64,000 bases of DNA from Bacteroidaceae bacterium (GTDB lineage: Bacteria; Bacteroidota; Bacteroidia; Bacteroidales; Bacteroidaceae): NCBI GenBank assembly GCA_017525235.1, contig JAFXTC010000003.1, forward strand, positions 1 to 64,000, in the 5' to 3' direction. The position numbers and the translations under genes were made by a program. The notes beneath the pieces are model-generated. The model did not search any database and was not told the origin of the DNA. It saw only the letters and a program-made list of their open reading frames with translations. Below, piece by piece: positions 1 to 11,600 of the stretch; the stretch's first letter is position 1; every line of letters begins with the position of its first letter.

Positions 1-7
1 CGAAAAG

Positions 8-2266
8 ATGAACGTAATTACAAAGACAGTCGAGTTGCCTGATGGAAGAACCATCAGCATCGAGACCGGGAAACTTGCCAAACAAGCCGATGGAGCTGTT
101 ATGTTGCGTATGAACAACACCATGCTGCTGGCCACTGTTTGCGCTGCCAAAGATGCCGTTCCCGGAACAGATTTCATGCCCTTGCAGGTAGAGTACAGAG
201 AAAAGTATTTCGCAGCCGGACGTTTTCCCGGTGGATTTACAAAGCGTGAGGGTAAAGCTAATGACGACGAGATTCTGACCTGTCGTCTTGTTGACCGCGC
301 TCTGCGCCCCCTCTTCCCCAGCAATTATCATGCTGAAGTTTATGTTAACGTTATTCTCTTCTCTGCTGATGGTGTGGATATGCCCGATGCTCTGGCTGGC
401 TTTGCTGCCTCTGCAGCTTTGGCTTGCAGTGATATTCCTTTCGAAGGCCCCATCTCCGAGGTTCGTGTAGCACGTATTGGTGGCGAGTTTGTTATTAATC
501 CCACCTTCGAACAGTTGAAGGAGGCCGATATGGACCTGATGGTTGGTGCTACCGAGGAGAACATCATGATGGTTGAGGGTGAGATGAAGGAGGTTCAGGA
601 AACCGACCTTCTTGCTGCCCTTAAGTGCGCTCATGAGGCTATCAAACCTATGTGCCGCCTGCAGAAAGAATTGAGCAAGGAACTTGGTAAGGATGTTAAG
701 CGCGAATATTGTCATGAGGTTAACGATGACGAGTTGCGCGAAGCTGTTAAGGCCGCTTGCTACCAACCCGCCTATGATGTTACCAAGCAAGGTCTCGAGA
801 AACACGCTCGTGCTGAGGCTTTCGAGGCTATCCGCGAGCAGTTCAAAGAAAAATATGCTGCTGAGCACCCCGACATGGAGGCTGCTGAGTTGGAGGAAAA
901 GAATACGCTGATTGATCGTTATTATCACGATGTAGAGAAGGACGCCATGCGCCGCTGCATCCTGGACGAGGGTATTCGTCTTGACGGTCGTAAGACTACA
1001 GATATCCGTCCTATCTGGTGCGAGGCCAGTCCCCTGCCAGGTCCTCACGGAAGTGCTATCTTCACCCGTGGTGAAACTCAGTCATTGGCTACCTGTACGC
1101 TGGGTACCAAGTTGGATGAGAAGTTGGTTGACGACGTGCTCGTTCGCGAGTACCAGCGATTCCTGCTTCACTACAACTTCCCTCCCTTCTCTACAGGCGA
1201 GGCTAAGGCACAGCGCGGTGTAGGTCGTCGTGAGATTGGTCATGGCCATTTGGCTTGGCGTGGTCTGAAGGGTCAGATTCCCGCTGACTTCCCTTATACC
1301 ATCCGTGTTGTTAGTGACATTCTCGAAAGTAATGGCTCAAGTTCTATGGCTTCTACTTGTGCAGGTTGTTTGGCTTTGATGGATGCTGGTGTGCCCATCA
1401 CTGCTCCTGTAAGCGGTATTGCTATGGGTCTTATCAAGAATCCCGGAGAGGATAAGTATGCTGTTCTTTCTGATATTCTTGGCGATGAGGATCACTTGGG
1501 CGATATGGACTTCAAGACCACAGGTACTCCTAAGGGTCTTACCGCAACCCAGATGGATATTAAGTGCGACGGTCTTTCATATGAGATCCTGGAGAAGGCG
1601 CTTATGCAGGCTAAGGCCGGACGTGAGCACATCTTGGCCGAGATGATGAAGACCCTTTCCGAGCCTCGTGCTGAACTCAAGCCTCATGTACCACGTATCG
1701 AGCAGATGATTATCCCCAAGGAGTTCATTGGTGCTGTTATTGGCCCCGGTGGTAAGATCATCCAGGGTATGCAGGAAGAGACTGGTGCCACTATCACAAT
1801 CGATGAGGAAGACGGCGTAGGTAAGATTCAGGTGAGCGGTCCTAACAAGGAGACTATCGATGCTGCTATGGCTAAGATTAAGGCTATTGTAGCTGTTCCT
1901 GAGATTGGTGAGGTTTACGAGGGTACCGTACGTAGCATTATGCCTTACGGATGCTTTGTAGAGTTTATGCCTGGTAAGGATGGCTTGCTCCATATTTCTG
2001 AAATTGATTGGAAGCGTCTTGAGACGGTTGAGGAAGCAGGCATCAAGGAAGGTGATAAACTACAGGTTAAACTCTTGGAGATTGATCCCAAGACTGGCAA
2101 GTTTAAACTTTCCCGTCGTGTCCTGTTAGAGAAGCCTGAGGGTTACGTAGAACGCGAGCGCCGTCCCCGTCCAGAGCGTGGTGAACGCAGAGAACGTGGC
2201 GAGCGTCGCGAACGTCGTCCTCGTCCCGCTGATGGCGAAACTCCTGCCACTGAATCAGGAGAGTAA
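8..2266 (+). CDS. pnp: Polyribonucleotide nucleotidyltransferase (PNPase)
   Basis: Phosphorolytic 3'-5' exoribonuclease of RNA turnover, cytoplasmic. The 752-residue protein has the full family order: first RNase PH domain (about 12-145, with [16 protein letters not shown]), a helical linker, second RNase PH domain (about 325-550, with [20 protein letters not shown] and [12 protein letters not shown]), a KH domain ([20 protein letters not shown]) and an S1 RNA-binding domain ([20 protein letters not shown]). The C-terminus is an Arg/Glu/Pro-rich tail ([14 protein letters not shown]), as is common in Bacteroidota PNPases. The start at position 8 gives the expected N-terminus. The upstream promoter is outside the window; a strong hairpin terminator follows, so it is probably the last or only gene of its unit. 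Confidence 0.98.
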   Translation: MNVITKTVELPDGRTISIETGKLAKQADGAVMLRMNNTMLLATVCAAKDAVPGTDFMPLQVEYREKYFAAGRFPGGFTKREGKANDDEILTCRLVDRALRPLFPSNYHAEVYVNVILFSADGVDMPDALAGFAASAALACSDIPFEGPISEVRVARIGGEFVINPTFEQLKEADMDLMVGATEENIMMVEGEMKEVQETDLLAALKCAHEAIKPMCRLQKELSKELGKDVKREYCHEVNDDELREAVKAACYQPAYDVTKQGLEKHARAEAFEAIREQFKEKYAAEHPDMEAAELEEKNTLIDRYYHDVEKDAMRRCILDEGIRLDGRKTTDIRPIWCEASPLPGPHGSAIFTRGETQSLATCTLGTKLDEKLVDDVLVREYQRFLLHYNFPPFSTGEAKAQRGVGRREIGHGHLAWRGLKGQIPADFPYTIRVVSDILESNGSSSMASTCAGCLALMDAGVPITAPVSGIAMGLIKNPGEDKYAVLSDILGDEDHLGDMDFKTTGTPKGLTATQMDIKCDGLSYEILEKALMQAKAGREHILAEMMKTLSEPRAELKPHVPRIEQMIIPKEFIGAVIGPGGKIIQGMQEETGATITIDEEDGVGKIQVSGPNKETIDAAMAKIKAIVAVPEIGEVYEGTVRSIMPYGCFVEFMPGKDGLLHISEIDWKRLETVEEAGIKEGDKLQVKLLEIDPKTGKFKLSRRVLLEKPEGYVERERRPRPERGERRERGERRERRPRPADGETPATESGE

Positions 2267-2295
2267 ATAAACGGTTTATACCTTATTTATATATT

Positions 2296-2330
2296 AAAGA
2301 GGGTGTGTCAAAAGGCACACCCTCTTTGTT
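2296..2330 (+). terminator. Intrinsic terminator of pnp
   Basis: A perfect 12-bp inverted repeat (AAAGAGGGTGTG / CACACCCTCTTT) with an 8-nt loop is followed by TGTTT, 30 nt after the pnp stop. Its A-rich left arm could also work for the other strand. Confidence 0.9.
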
Positions 2331-2502
2331 TATTCCGCATGAATCTATGAGGATAACAGGTTAGCTTTCCTCATCATTATTGATGATATTCTTCATAGCT
2401 ATTTATGTATTTTCTTTGCAAGTAAAATACATTTTCTTCATAGAAAACAAGAAACATGAAAGAAAGTTTATCTTGTCACTTCTTACCTATCCTAAAAAAA
2501 CT

Positions 2503-2510
2503 TATCTTTG
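2503..2510 (+). promoter_or_regulatory. -7 element for the GH66 gene
   Basis: TATCTTTG fits the Bacteroidota TAnnTTTG consensus. It lies only 10 nt before the chosen ATG at 2521, so transcription would begin within a few bases of the start codon. No good TTTG element is visible 19-21 bp upstream. Confidence 0.55.
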
Positions 2511-2520
2511 CATACAAATT

Positions 2521-5178
2521 ATGAATTTAAAACATTCCATTCTTAGCTTTTTGCTGTTTGTGCTGACCATGCATGCTCAAGCAGCACTTTATATTGTTGG
2601 CTCCGCTATTAGTACTAACTGGGATCGGCAGGCAATGACAGAACAGAATAACGGTGTCTATATCTGGGAGGGCTATCTCTACCACGGCGGCGAGTTGAAA
2701 TTCATGACAGAAGCTTCTGACTGGGGTAATCACTGGGGGCCCTCCGCAGCCAATGCCACGCTGTCTTTAGGCATCCAGAGCATTATCCTTCACACAAGCG
2801 GTGATTACAAATTCCGTGTAGATAACATTGGACGCTGCATAGTGCAGGTTGACACAAACACGAAGCAGATACAGATTGCTGACGCAGAGGGCAACCTGCC
2901 CGAAAAACGTCTTTACCCGCCCTGTCTCTACCCTATCGGCACAGGTGTGGGCACCGTTTTCGATGACAAGAATGATTACGCCCTCCACGAGGACTCGCCT
3001 GATGCCGGCACCTACAGCGGTTTGCTCACACTCAGTTCCGGCACAATGGCGCTTCACAGCAAGCCCTATAAGAAGACGACGGACGCAAGGCCCATCACTC
3101 CTATTCTGGCCTCAGGAGCTTCTACCAAGTTACCCAAACTGCGCTACAGCATCGAGACAGACAAATGCAGCTATGCCCCTGGTGATACGATTATGCTGAC
3201 GATATCGCGCATACCACCCTCCGACACGCATGTACGCTATCGTTATTTGGGCGATATCATTGCCGACTCATTACTTACCACACGAAATTGGATCTGGGTG
3301 GCACCTCCCGAGGATTTCCGGGGATATATGGTCGAGGTCTATTGCCCAGGTGTGGAAGCAGACGAAATCTATGCAACGATTGCCATTGATGTCAGTTCCG
3401 ACTGGACACGTTTCCCTCGCTACGGTTTTGTAGCGACCTTTGGGAACGATAAGACACTGTCTAAAACGAAGACAGAAATGAAATGGCTCAACCGCTTCCA
3501 CATCAATGGTGTGCAGTTCTATGATTGGCATTACTGTCACGACTGGCCATTAGGCGGCACTAGACAGGACGGACCCTGGAAAGCTTATAAGGACATTGCC
3601 AACCGCACCATCTATACCTCTGCCATCAAGAACTATATCAAGGCACAGCACGACCGCGGCATGAAGGGCATCTTCTACAATCTTTGCTACGGCATACTCG
3701 ACGGTTGGGAGAATCGTGATGTAAAACCCGAGTGGTTCCTCTTCAAAGACAATAACCATACGACGAAAAAAGTGGTCGACCTGCCCGACGACTGGAAGAG
3801 CAGCGGCATCTATCTGGCCAACCCAGCCAATGAAGAATGGCTTGCCCATCTGGCAGAGCGCAACGACGAGGTTTATTCCTTCCTCGACTTCGACGGTTAC
3901 CAGATTGATCAGCTCGGCGGACAAGGCACGCTCTATGACTATGACGGCAACAGCGTCAACCTGCGAGAGGGCTTTGCCACCTTCATCAACCACATGAAGA
4001 ACCGCCACCCAGATAAGCGGCTCGTCATGAATGCCGTCAGCAGGTGGGGCACCTCACAGATAGCCGGCACAGGGAAAGTCGATTGCCTCTACAACGAAGT
4101 GTGGGGGTGCAGGGCAAGCAGCAGCTTGACAAGTGGTGACGGACGATTCTCCCACATCAAGTATGTCATCGACGAGAACCGTAGCGCCAGCCCAACCCTG
4201 CGCTCAGTGCTTGCTGCCTACATGAACTATGAGGCCGTCGACGAGGGCAGGGACTTCAACACCCCAGGCATTGTCATGGCAGATGCCGTCATGTTCGCAC
4301 TTGGCGGCTCACATCTGGAACTTGGCGGCGACCACATGCTCTGCCGCGAATACTTCCCTCAAGGCGGTATGAATTGGCACAGCCAAATAGAGGACTGGAT
4401 GACGCGCTACTACGATTTCCTCACGGCCTACGAGAACCTGCTGCGCGACGATTGGACGGAGAATGAGAACGTCAAAGCGACATGCTCCGACGTCACCATC
4501 AACACATGGGAGCCGATGGCGAACCAAGTGACGCTGCTTGCCAGAGAAGTGAACGGCAGGCAGGTCGTCCATTTGCTCAACTTCACGCACGACGAGACGG
4601 CAACCGACGTCAGCAACGACTACATGCTCTGCTGGCACGACAGGGATGCCACACGTCCCTGGCCGAAACGCTTCGAAAACCTATCCATCCGCCTGACAGG
4701 CATGACAGGCATGGGCAAGGTGCGGCGCATCTGGGTGGCTTCGCCCGACTACTGCGGCGGTGCCATGCAGGAGTTGACAGGCTACAGATACATCCAGTCC
4801 TCCGGCACCATTACCCTGACGCTGCCCTCTTTGCAGTTCTGGACGATGATAGTCGTTGAGCCCGAGACGGCAACCACGAAGGACAATACCTGTTATGGAC
4901 CGGCTAGCAGCAGCGAGACGCTCGTGCCAGGCATTGCGTCATCATTTGCAGCAACCTCCGCTAACACACGCTCCTGGAGCCTCTCTCTCGATGAAGGCAC
5001 CTATGAGGTACATGCCGACATCCCTGCCGCCACAATCACAATAAAAAAAGAAAATGAAGATGCTATTGTCCTACCAGTAGGTAAGGAAAATAATCATTTC
5101 TTCACACCATCTGGTCTTCCTGCCACAAACCACACGCGAGGCTTGCTTATTAGCAAGGACAAGAAACTCCTCCGATAA
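2521..5178 (+). CDS. Secreted GH66-like dextranase / isomalto-glucanase
   Basis: Predicted secreted endo-acting enzyme on alpha-1,6-glucans. The start at 2521 is preferred over an in-frame ATG 141 nt upstream because it gives a clean signal peptide (MNLKHSILSFLLFVLTMHAQA). Residues about 22-130 resemble a SusE/SusF-type starch-binding domain (LYIVGSAISTNWDRQAM ... LKFMTEASDWGNHWG). A Greek-key/FN3-like segment follows, then the GH66 barrel with HINGVQFYDWHY, the likely nucleophile D463 in FDGYQIDQLGG and the likely acid/base E526 in YNEVW. The last residues (RGLLISKDKKLLR) look like a short type IX secretion tail. 885 residues. Assignment to GH66 is by motif; substrate (dextran or a related alpha-glucan) is inferred. 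Confidence 0.82.
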   Translation: MNLKHSILSFLLFVLTMHAQAALYIVGSAISTNWDRQAMTEQNNGVYIWEGYLYHGGELKFMTEASDWGNHWGPSAANATLSLGIQSIILHTSGDYKFRVDNIGRCIVQVDTNTKQIQIADAEGNLPEKRLYPPCLYPIGTGVGTVFDDKNDYALHEDSPDAGTYSGLLTLSSGTMALHSKPYKKTTDARPITPILASGASTKLPKLRYSIETDKCSYAPGDTIMLTISRIPPSDTHVRYRYLGDIIADSLLTTRNWIWVAPPEDFRGYMVEVYCPGVEADEIYATIAIDVSSDWTRFPRYGFVATFGNDKTLSKTKTEMKWLNRFHINGVQFYDWHYCHDWPLGGTRQDGPWKAYKDIANRTIYTSAIKNYIKAQHDRGMKGIFYNLCYGILDGWENRDVKPEWFLFKDNNHTTKKVVDLPDDWKSSGIYLANPANEEWLAHLAERNDEVYSFLDFDGYQIDQLGGQGTLYDYDGNSVNLREGFATFINHMKNRHPDKRLVMNAVSRWGTSQIAGTGKVDCLYNEVWGCRASSSLTSGDGRFSHIKYVIDENRSASPTLRSVLAAYMNYEAVDEGRDFNTPGIVMADAVMFALGGSHLELGGDHMLCREYFPQGGMNWHSQIEDWMTRYYDFLTAYENLLRDDWTENENVKATCSDVTINTWEPMANQVTLLAREVNGRQVVHLLNFTHDETATDVSNDYMLCWHDRDATRPWPKRFENLSIRLTGMTGMGKVRRIWVASPDYCGGAMQELTGYRYIQSSGTITLTLPSLQFWTMIVVEPETATTKDNTCYGPASSSETLVPGIASSFAATSANTRSWSLSLDEGTYEVHADIPAATITIKKENEDAIVLPVGKENNHFFTPSGLPATNHTRGLLISKDKKLLR

Positions 5179-5297
5179 TGTATATTAGAAGTGTATGGCA
5201 ATACACTGTAGCCAATAGACACCCCTCTTTATTTTTCTTTGAAAAGAACTTGTTATACTTTTTTTGTGGTTTTGACGCAAAAAGTTGGCTAATTTTG

Positions 5298-5327
5298 TTT
5301 GTTTTTGCAAAATAATTGATACTTTTG
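5298..5327 (+). promoter_or_regulatory. Promoter of the first GH115 gene
   Basis: TTTG (5298-5301) and TACTTTTG (5320-5327) are separated by 18 bp, close to the Bacteroidota -33/-7 spacing. The gene starts at 5348, giving a leader of about 15 nt. Confidence 0.65.
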
Positions 5328-5347
5328 TAACCACAATAAGACTTAAA

Positions 5348-8300
5348 ATGTTTAAACAGATTAAAATTTACCTATCCGCATTGCTTTTTCTTATTGCAGG
5401 CGTTCTGCAAGCCGAAGAGCTTCGAATCCTCACAACACCCGAAGAAGGCTGTTTTACCATCTCCGGTTCAACAGTATCAGATAAATGCATCATTCTCTAC
5501 GATGTTAATGATGCAGAGGTCATTCAGACGGTTCTTGAATGTCTCATTTCTGACCTCAAGGCTGTCACAAAGAAAACTTTCCTAAAATACAAAGAAGAAC
5601 CATCCTCAAAAAAGAATCCCATCATTGTCGGTACCATCGGAAAATCGAAACACATAGACCAACTTATCGCTGATGGAAAATTGGATGTGAGTGACGTGGA
5701 AGGGCAATGGGAGGCATACGGCCTACAAGTTATTGAGAATCCGATAGAGGGTGTAGAACGAGCTTTAGTCATTTATGGGTCTCAGCCACGAAGTACGGCA
5801 TACGGAATGTTTGAGCTAAGTAGGATGATTGGCGTCTCGCCTTGGATATGGTGGGCAGATGTTACTCCTACGGTTAAGACTCAACTTTATGTTACTCAGG
5901 GAAAGAAAATCGTTAGTACGCCCTCTGTGAAGTTTCGAGGTATTTTTGTCAACGACGAAGATTGGGGCTTGCGACCTTGGGGAGCAAAGAACCTGGACAC
6001 AGAACTTGGTAATTTCGGTCCCAAGACCTATGCCGCCATCATGGAGTTGATTCTTCGTTTACGAGCCAACACCCTTTGGCCCGCCATGCATCCTGGCACT
6101 CGCGCTTTTTGGTATGAAAAGACCAATATTCCCTTGATTAGTAAGTACGACATTTACATGGGTTCCAGCCATTGTGAACAGATGCTCTGCAATAATGAGT
6201 ATGAGTGGGAACGTTTTGGTGGTCACCGTGATGAAGACTGGGTTTGGCATTCAAACAAGGATATGATAATGCGTTACTGGGGTGCACGCATCAGCGAGAG
6301 TAAGGACAAAAACGGCATCTATACTTTGGGAATGAGGGCTGTCCACGATGCTGGCATGAATGGTTACAATACTACTGAAGAGAAGGTTGCTGCCTTGACG
6401 GACATCATTGCTCATCAGCGTCAGCTTATTGCAGACAGCATAGGTGACCCAACTACCGTGCCACAAATCTTTATACCTTATAAAGAAGTACTGACTGCAT
6501 ACAATGCAGGACTTCAGGTGCCAGAGGATGTTACCCTAATGTGGGTTGATGACAATCACGGCTATATCCGCCAGATGCCTACTCCACAGGAACAGGCTCG
6601 CTCAGGCGGTAATGCAATCTATTATCACCTTTCCTATTGGGGAACACCAGCCGGTTATCTTTGGCTTAGCACCATCTCGCCTTCACTTTGCAGTTACGAA
6701 TTGAGCAAGGCTTATAGCCAGGGAATGCGTAACCAATGGATTATAAACGTCGGTGACATTAAACCCGCCGAAGAAGAGCTTGAGTTCTGTATGGATTTGG
6801 CATGGGACATAAACAGTTGGAAACCAGAGGATGCCTACAAATATACAAGGGCATGGGCTGCACGTACCTTCGGAGAGGAATATGCCGATGAAATCCAAGA
6901 GATTAAGATGGCTTATTACCGTCTGGGTATCGCTGCTAAGCCTGAACATGTTCACCTCTGTTATTTTGACCATTCCAACCGTCAAATAGACGAACGTATT
7001 GCGGAATATCAGGAATTATATAATAGAGTAGTGGCACTGCGCTCTCGCATTCCCTCCACCTTACGTAATGCTTATTACGAACTAATTGAGTACCCTGTCT
7101 GTGGTTGTGCTGACCAAAATATCAAGATTCTGCGGGGACGGCAGAGTTTCGTTTATGCTTGGGTGGGACAAAGAGAAAAGGCGCTCTCATACGCAAGTGC
7201 AGCTCAATCGGCATTCGATGAGATTGTCTCAATGACCAACAAGTACAATACAGCTATTGCAGGTGGCAAATGGAACTATATGATGAGCTACAAGCCCAAC
7301 AATATGAGTCAGCATCTAATGCCTTCCGTAGCATCCGTAGCTGATGTGGGAACTGTTGAAAGTGCCATAGAGCAGCCAGACATCACAATCTTGCCTGGTG
7401 GCAGCTATCGCACAGCAAGTAACGGTGTCGTCTCATTAACAGGCTTGGGTGTGGCTGGAAGTACAGCAACTGTTTGGCCATTAGATCTGACGGCCTACAC
7501 TTCTTGCAGTCAGGCACCTTATGCCGAATATTCTGTACCTGTTCAGGAAGGACTTAATGTTATTCAGGTGCGCTGTCTGCCCACTTTTCCTCTCAATACT
7601 TCATACGACCTGAGAGTCGGTATATCTGTTGATGGGAAAACACCTTCTGTCATTTCTGTCAAGACGACAGCAATGACAACTCCTTGGGATGAGACTGTTG
7701 TTCAAGGCTACATGCGGGCAGCTGTTCACTATACGAGTTCCAAAGACCAAATGGTGTCTGTCCGCATTTATTTTATGGACCCGGGTTCTACGGTAAGTGC
7801 CTTGGCTAGTATTCCTTTTGGAAGTGATGCACAAGATCTGACGAACCGCTTACTCACAAATGCTGACTTTGAATACAACTCTTCTGGTACACTCAATCCC
7901 CAGGATAATACGGGAAGAGGTGTTCCAAAAGGATGGACTGCGACGGGTAAGATGAAAGGCAACTCGTGGGGGGTCAACCAGGATGCCAAACAGATATACG
8001 GCATTAATGGTTATTGGGCAACAAGCACACCTATGCCAGAGGTTTATGAACTCTCGCAGACCATTCCCGCAAGCAAACTTGAAGCAGGCACCTACTTGGT
8101 CAGTTGCTTGTTGGGCACGCTCAAGGATAAGCTAGGAACATGCAGGCTTTTTGCGAACAACGTTGTCCAGTACTATGGAAAGGAAAGCGATTATGTGTCA
8201 GATGTCTTCACTTCAGGTGAGACTCACACTTTTGCCGGCTATGTGGGTTCGGGTGACGGTAGGATGATTCTGAAACCAATGGAGGTGATGGTGACTATCT

Positions 8301-8572
8301 CAGAGGGTGAGAGCCTAAAACTTGGTATTCGTACCAGTAACCATAGGGGAGATGGCACACGTGTAACGAGCAATAATCATGGATGCTTTAAAGTGGATCA
8401 CTTCCGCATTCAGAAGGTAAAGGCCGTTGATAATGAGACATCAATTGAGAAGAACACCCATGACTCTTTTAAGACCGAAAAGGTATATGATTTAACTGGC
8501 CGTCAAATAGCAGGCGGAAAATTGCCAAGCGGTATCTACATCGTCAACGGGAAAAAAAGACTTGGCAAATAG
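5348..8572 (+). CDS. Secreted GH115 alpha-glucuronidase, copy 1
   Basis: Predicted to remove (4-O-methyl-)glucuronic acid side chains from xylan. Start chosen at 5348 because it begins the signal peptide MFKQIKIYLSALLFLIAGVLQA and sits just after a consensus promoter; an in-frame ATG 63 nt upstream overlaps that promoter. The GH115 core is clear from MFELSRMIGVSPWIWWAD, KFRGIFVNDEDWGLRPWG, LRLRANTLWPAMHPG, YDIYMGSSHCEQML and LMWVDDNHGYIRQMP. A C-terminal beta-domain region follows, then a type IX-like tail (VYDLTGRQIAGG ... GIYIVNGKKRLGK). 1074 residues, normal for the family with accessory domain. The next gene is a close tandem paralogue 38 nt downstream. Confidence 0.92.
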   Translation: MFKQIKIYLSALLFLIAGVLQAEELRILTTPEEGCFTISGSTVSDKCIILYDVNDAEVIQTVLECLISDLKAVTKKTFLKYKEEPSSKKNPIIVGTIGKSKHIDQLIADGKLDVSDVEGQWEAYGLQVIENPIEGVERALVIYGSQPRSTAYGMFELSRMIGVSPWIWWADVTPTVKTQLYVTQGKKIVSTPSVKFRGIFVNDEDWGLRPWGAKNLDTELGNFGPKTYAAIMELILRLRANTLWPAMHPGTRAFWYEKTNIPLISKYDIYMGSSHCEQMLCNNEYEWERFGGHRDEDWVWHSNKDMIMRYWGARISESKDKNGIYTLGMRAVHDAGMNGYNTTEEKVAALTDIIAHQRQLIADSIGDPTTVPQIFIPYKEVLTAYNAGLQVPEDVTLMWVDDNHGYIRQMPTPQEQARSGGNAIYYHLSYWGTPAGYLWLSTISPSLCSYELSKAYSQGMRNQWIINVGDIKPAEEELEFCMDLAWDINSWKPEDAYKYTRAWAARTFGEEYADEIQEIKMAYYRLGIAAKPEHVHLCYFDHSNRQIDERIAEYQELYNRVVALRSRIPSTLRNAYYELIEYPVCGCADQNIKILRGRQSFVYAWVGQREKALSYASAAQSAFDEIVSMTNKYNTAIAGGKWNYMMSYKPNNMSQHLMPSVASVADVGTVESAIEQPDITILPGGSYRTASNGVVSLTGLGVAGSTATVWPLDLTAYTSCSQAPYAEYSVPVQEGLNVIQVRCLPTFPLNTSYDLRVGISVDGKTPSVISVKTTAMTTPWDETVVQGYMRAAVHYTSSKDQMVSVRIYFMDPGSTVSALASIPFGSDAQDLTNRLLTNADFEYNSSGTLNPQDNTGRGVPKGWTATGKMKGNSWGVNQDAKQIYGINGYWATSTPMPEVYELSQTIPASKLEAGTYLVSCLLGTLKDKLGTCRLFANNVVQYYGKESDYVSDVFTSGETHTFAGYVGSGDGRMILKPMEVMVTISEGESLKLGIRTSNHRGDGTRVTSNNHGCFKVDHFRIQKVKAVDNETSIEKNTHDSFKTEKVYDLTGRQIAGGKLPSGIYIVNGKKRLGK

Positions 8573-8610
8573 AATTAGCATAAGGAATAACAACACAAAC
8601 GCAAATCATA

Positions 8611-11600
8611 ATGAAAACAAAAAAACTATTAAGCCTGCTTTTCATGTTTTTTGCTTTGATAGCAAAAGCAGATGACATGCAAGTAGTGACCTCTCCCGTT
8701 GATGGTTGTTTTACCATTTGTGGTTCAGCAGCCTCCGATAAATGCGTAATTCTCAGTGATGCTAACGATGCAGAAGTAGTTGGTACTGTAATAGAATGTT
8801 TGAAATCTGATATCAAGGCTGTGAGCAGAAAAACCGTGCAGAGCTACAACACTTTGCCGGCAGGGAAGAACCCCATCATAGTCGGAACAATTGGGCAGAG
8901 TACATATATAGACCAACTCATTACCGACGGCAAGTTGGATGTGAGCGATGTGAAAGGAAAGTGGGAGGCTTTTGGCCTGCAAGTGATAGACAATCCTCAG
9001 GAAGGAGTGGAACAGGCACTGGTTATCTATGGTTCACAGCCAAGAGGCACCGCTTACGGAATGTTTGAATTAAGTCGTATGATGGGTGTGTCGCCATGGA
9101 TATGGTGGGCTGATGTTGCTCCTTCCATCAAGACACAACTTTATGTCACACCTGGCAAAAAAGTGTTCGGCTCACCCTCTGTGAAGTTCAGGGGTATCTT
9201 CCTCAACGATGAAGACTACGGCCTTCGTCCATGGGCAGCCAAGAACATGGACAAGAACCTAAATAATTTTGGCCCCAAGACCTACGGCGCAATCATGGAA
9301 TTGTTGCTTCGACTACGTGCCAACACCCTTTGGCCTGCTATGCACGCAGGAAGTCGTGCTTTCTGGTTCGAGAAGACCAATATTCCTCTCATCATGAAGT
9401 ATGATATCTACATGGGGTCCAGCCATTGCGAACAAATGTTACGAGATAATGAGTACGAGTGGGGGAAAACTGGCGACAAGTTCGGCGGACATGGTAATTC
9501 CGACTGGGTTTGGCATTCTAATCAGGAAATGATAAAGAAGTACTGGGCGGTGCGTGTAGGCGAGAGCAGAGGAAAAAACGCCATCTACACGCTAGGTATG
9601 CGCGGCGTGCATGACACGGGCATCAATGGCTATAACAGTACAGCTGAGAGAGTGGCTGCTTTGACAGAGATTATTGCTTATCAACGTCAACTTTTGGCTG
9701 ACAGCATTGGCGACCCGACTACGATTCCGCAGATATTCATTCCCTATAAAGAAGTGCTCGACTGCTATAATGCAGGTCTAAAAGTACCAGAGGACGTAAC
9801 CCTGATGTGGGTCGATGACAATCATGGATACATTCGCCAGATGCCTACGCAGGAAGAACAAGCCCGCTCGGGTGGCAATGCCATTTATTACCACGTCTCC
9901 TATTGGGGGTCACCAGATTCATATCTGTGGCTTAGCACCCTTTCCCCCACGCTTTGCAGCTACGAGTTGAGCAAGGCATATGATCAGGGCATTCGTGACC
10001 AATGGATTATCAATGTAGGAGATATTAAGCCAGCCGAAGAAGAACTGGAGTTTTGCATGGATTTGGCTTGGGATATCAACAGCTGGACACCAGAGAAAGC
10101 TTATCTATATTCTCGCGACTGGGCGGCACGTACTTTTGGTGAAGATTATGCCGATGATATTCAGGACATTAAGATGGAATATTACCGCCTAGGTATTGCC
10201 TCTAAGCCTGAGCATGTACACCTCTGCCACTTCGATTTCTCTAACGAACAAATAGAGGAGCGGTTGAATCAGTACAAGGAACTGGTAAGTAAGATGCAAG
10301 CACTCAAGAAGCGTATTCCTTCCACTCTTAGGGATGCCTTCTATCAATTGATAGAGTACCCCGTCATTGGTTGTTCAGATATGAATATTAAGCATTTGCG
10401 AGCTCGCCAGAGTTTCCTGTTTGCTAGAGTTGGGCAAGGTGACCTCGCACTTTCTTATTCTAAACAGGCACAGACGGCCTTCAACGAGATTGTTTCTTCG
10501 ACCACAAAGTATAATACGGGGATTGCTTCTGGGAAGTGGAATGGCATGATGGATTACAAGCCTAACAATTGGAGCTATCATCTGATGCCTGCCGTTGCCA
10601 CCTCCTCTGATGTGGGCGAGATGGTAAGTTCCATCCTGCAGCCCAAGATTACTATTGTGGCTGGTGGCGACTATGATGCGGCTTCCAGTACCGTTAAAAC
10701 CATTCAAGGTTTGGGAATCCGAGGCACCAGTGCTACCGTATGGCCATTGGACATGAAAGCATACACCAATGCAACACAAGCCCCTTATGCAGAATATACT
10801 TTGCCTGTTCAAAAAGGTCTGAATGTCATTCAAGTGCGTTGTCTCCCCACTTTCCCCATCAACACGTCCTACGACCTCAGAGCTGCTATCTCTGTAGCAG
10901 GAGGCTCAGCATCTACAATTTCCATCAAGACAACGGCCATGAGTGCCACTTGGGACGAAACCGTTGCTCAGGGCTATTTCCCTGCCGCCGTTCATTATAC
11001 CAGTACTGAGGATAAAATGGTTTCCGTAAAAGTTTCTTTCATGGACCCTGGACTAACCGTCAGTGCCGTGGCAAGTATTCCGTTCAGTGCAGGGTTAGAA
11101 GATCTTACCAATGTATTGCTTACCAATGCCGACATGGAATATACTTCCTCTAATACACTTAACAAACAAGGTGTTACATCACGTGGTTATCCTCGTGGAT
11201 GGCGCAACACGGGTACGTTGAGCGGTAATTCATGGGGCGTGAACAACGATGCCAAACACATCTATGGAATCAGTTGCTTCTGGGCTTCTGCCAGTCCACT
11301 TCCCAACACATTCGAATTGTACCAAACCATTCCTGCCAGCAAGATTGAGCCGGGAACATATCTGGTAACATGTAATTTAGGAGTCTTCAAGGAGAAACTG
11401 GCTACTTGTCGACTTTTTGCCAACAAGAACGTGCAGTATTATGGAACTGAAGCAGATTATCCCTCTTCTATCCTTACGGCTAGTGAGATTAACACGTTTG
11501 CCGGCTATGGTGGCAGCGGTTCGGGTAAGATGACACTGAACCCCATGCAGGTGATTGTAGAGGTTAAGCAGGGCGAAAGTCTTAAGTTAGGTATTCGCAC

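Noticed and set aside
2380..2520. Longer N-terminus of the GH66 protein from an upstream ATG
   Set aside because: It would run through the -7 element and bury the signal peptide.
5190..5207. Hairpin AGTGTAT/ATACACT after the GH66 gene as terminator
   Set aside because: Stem is short, A/T-rich and has no T-run after it.
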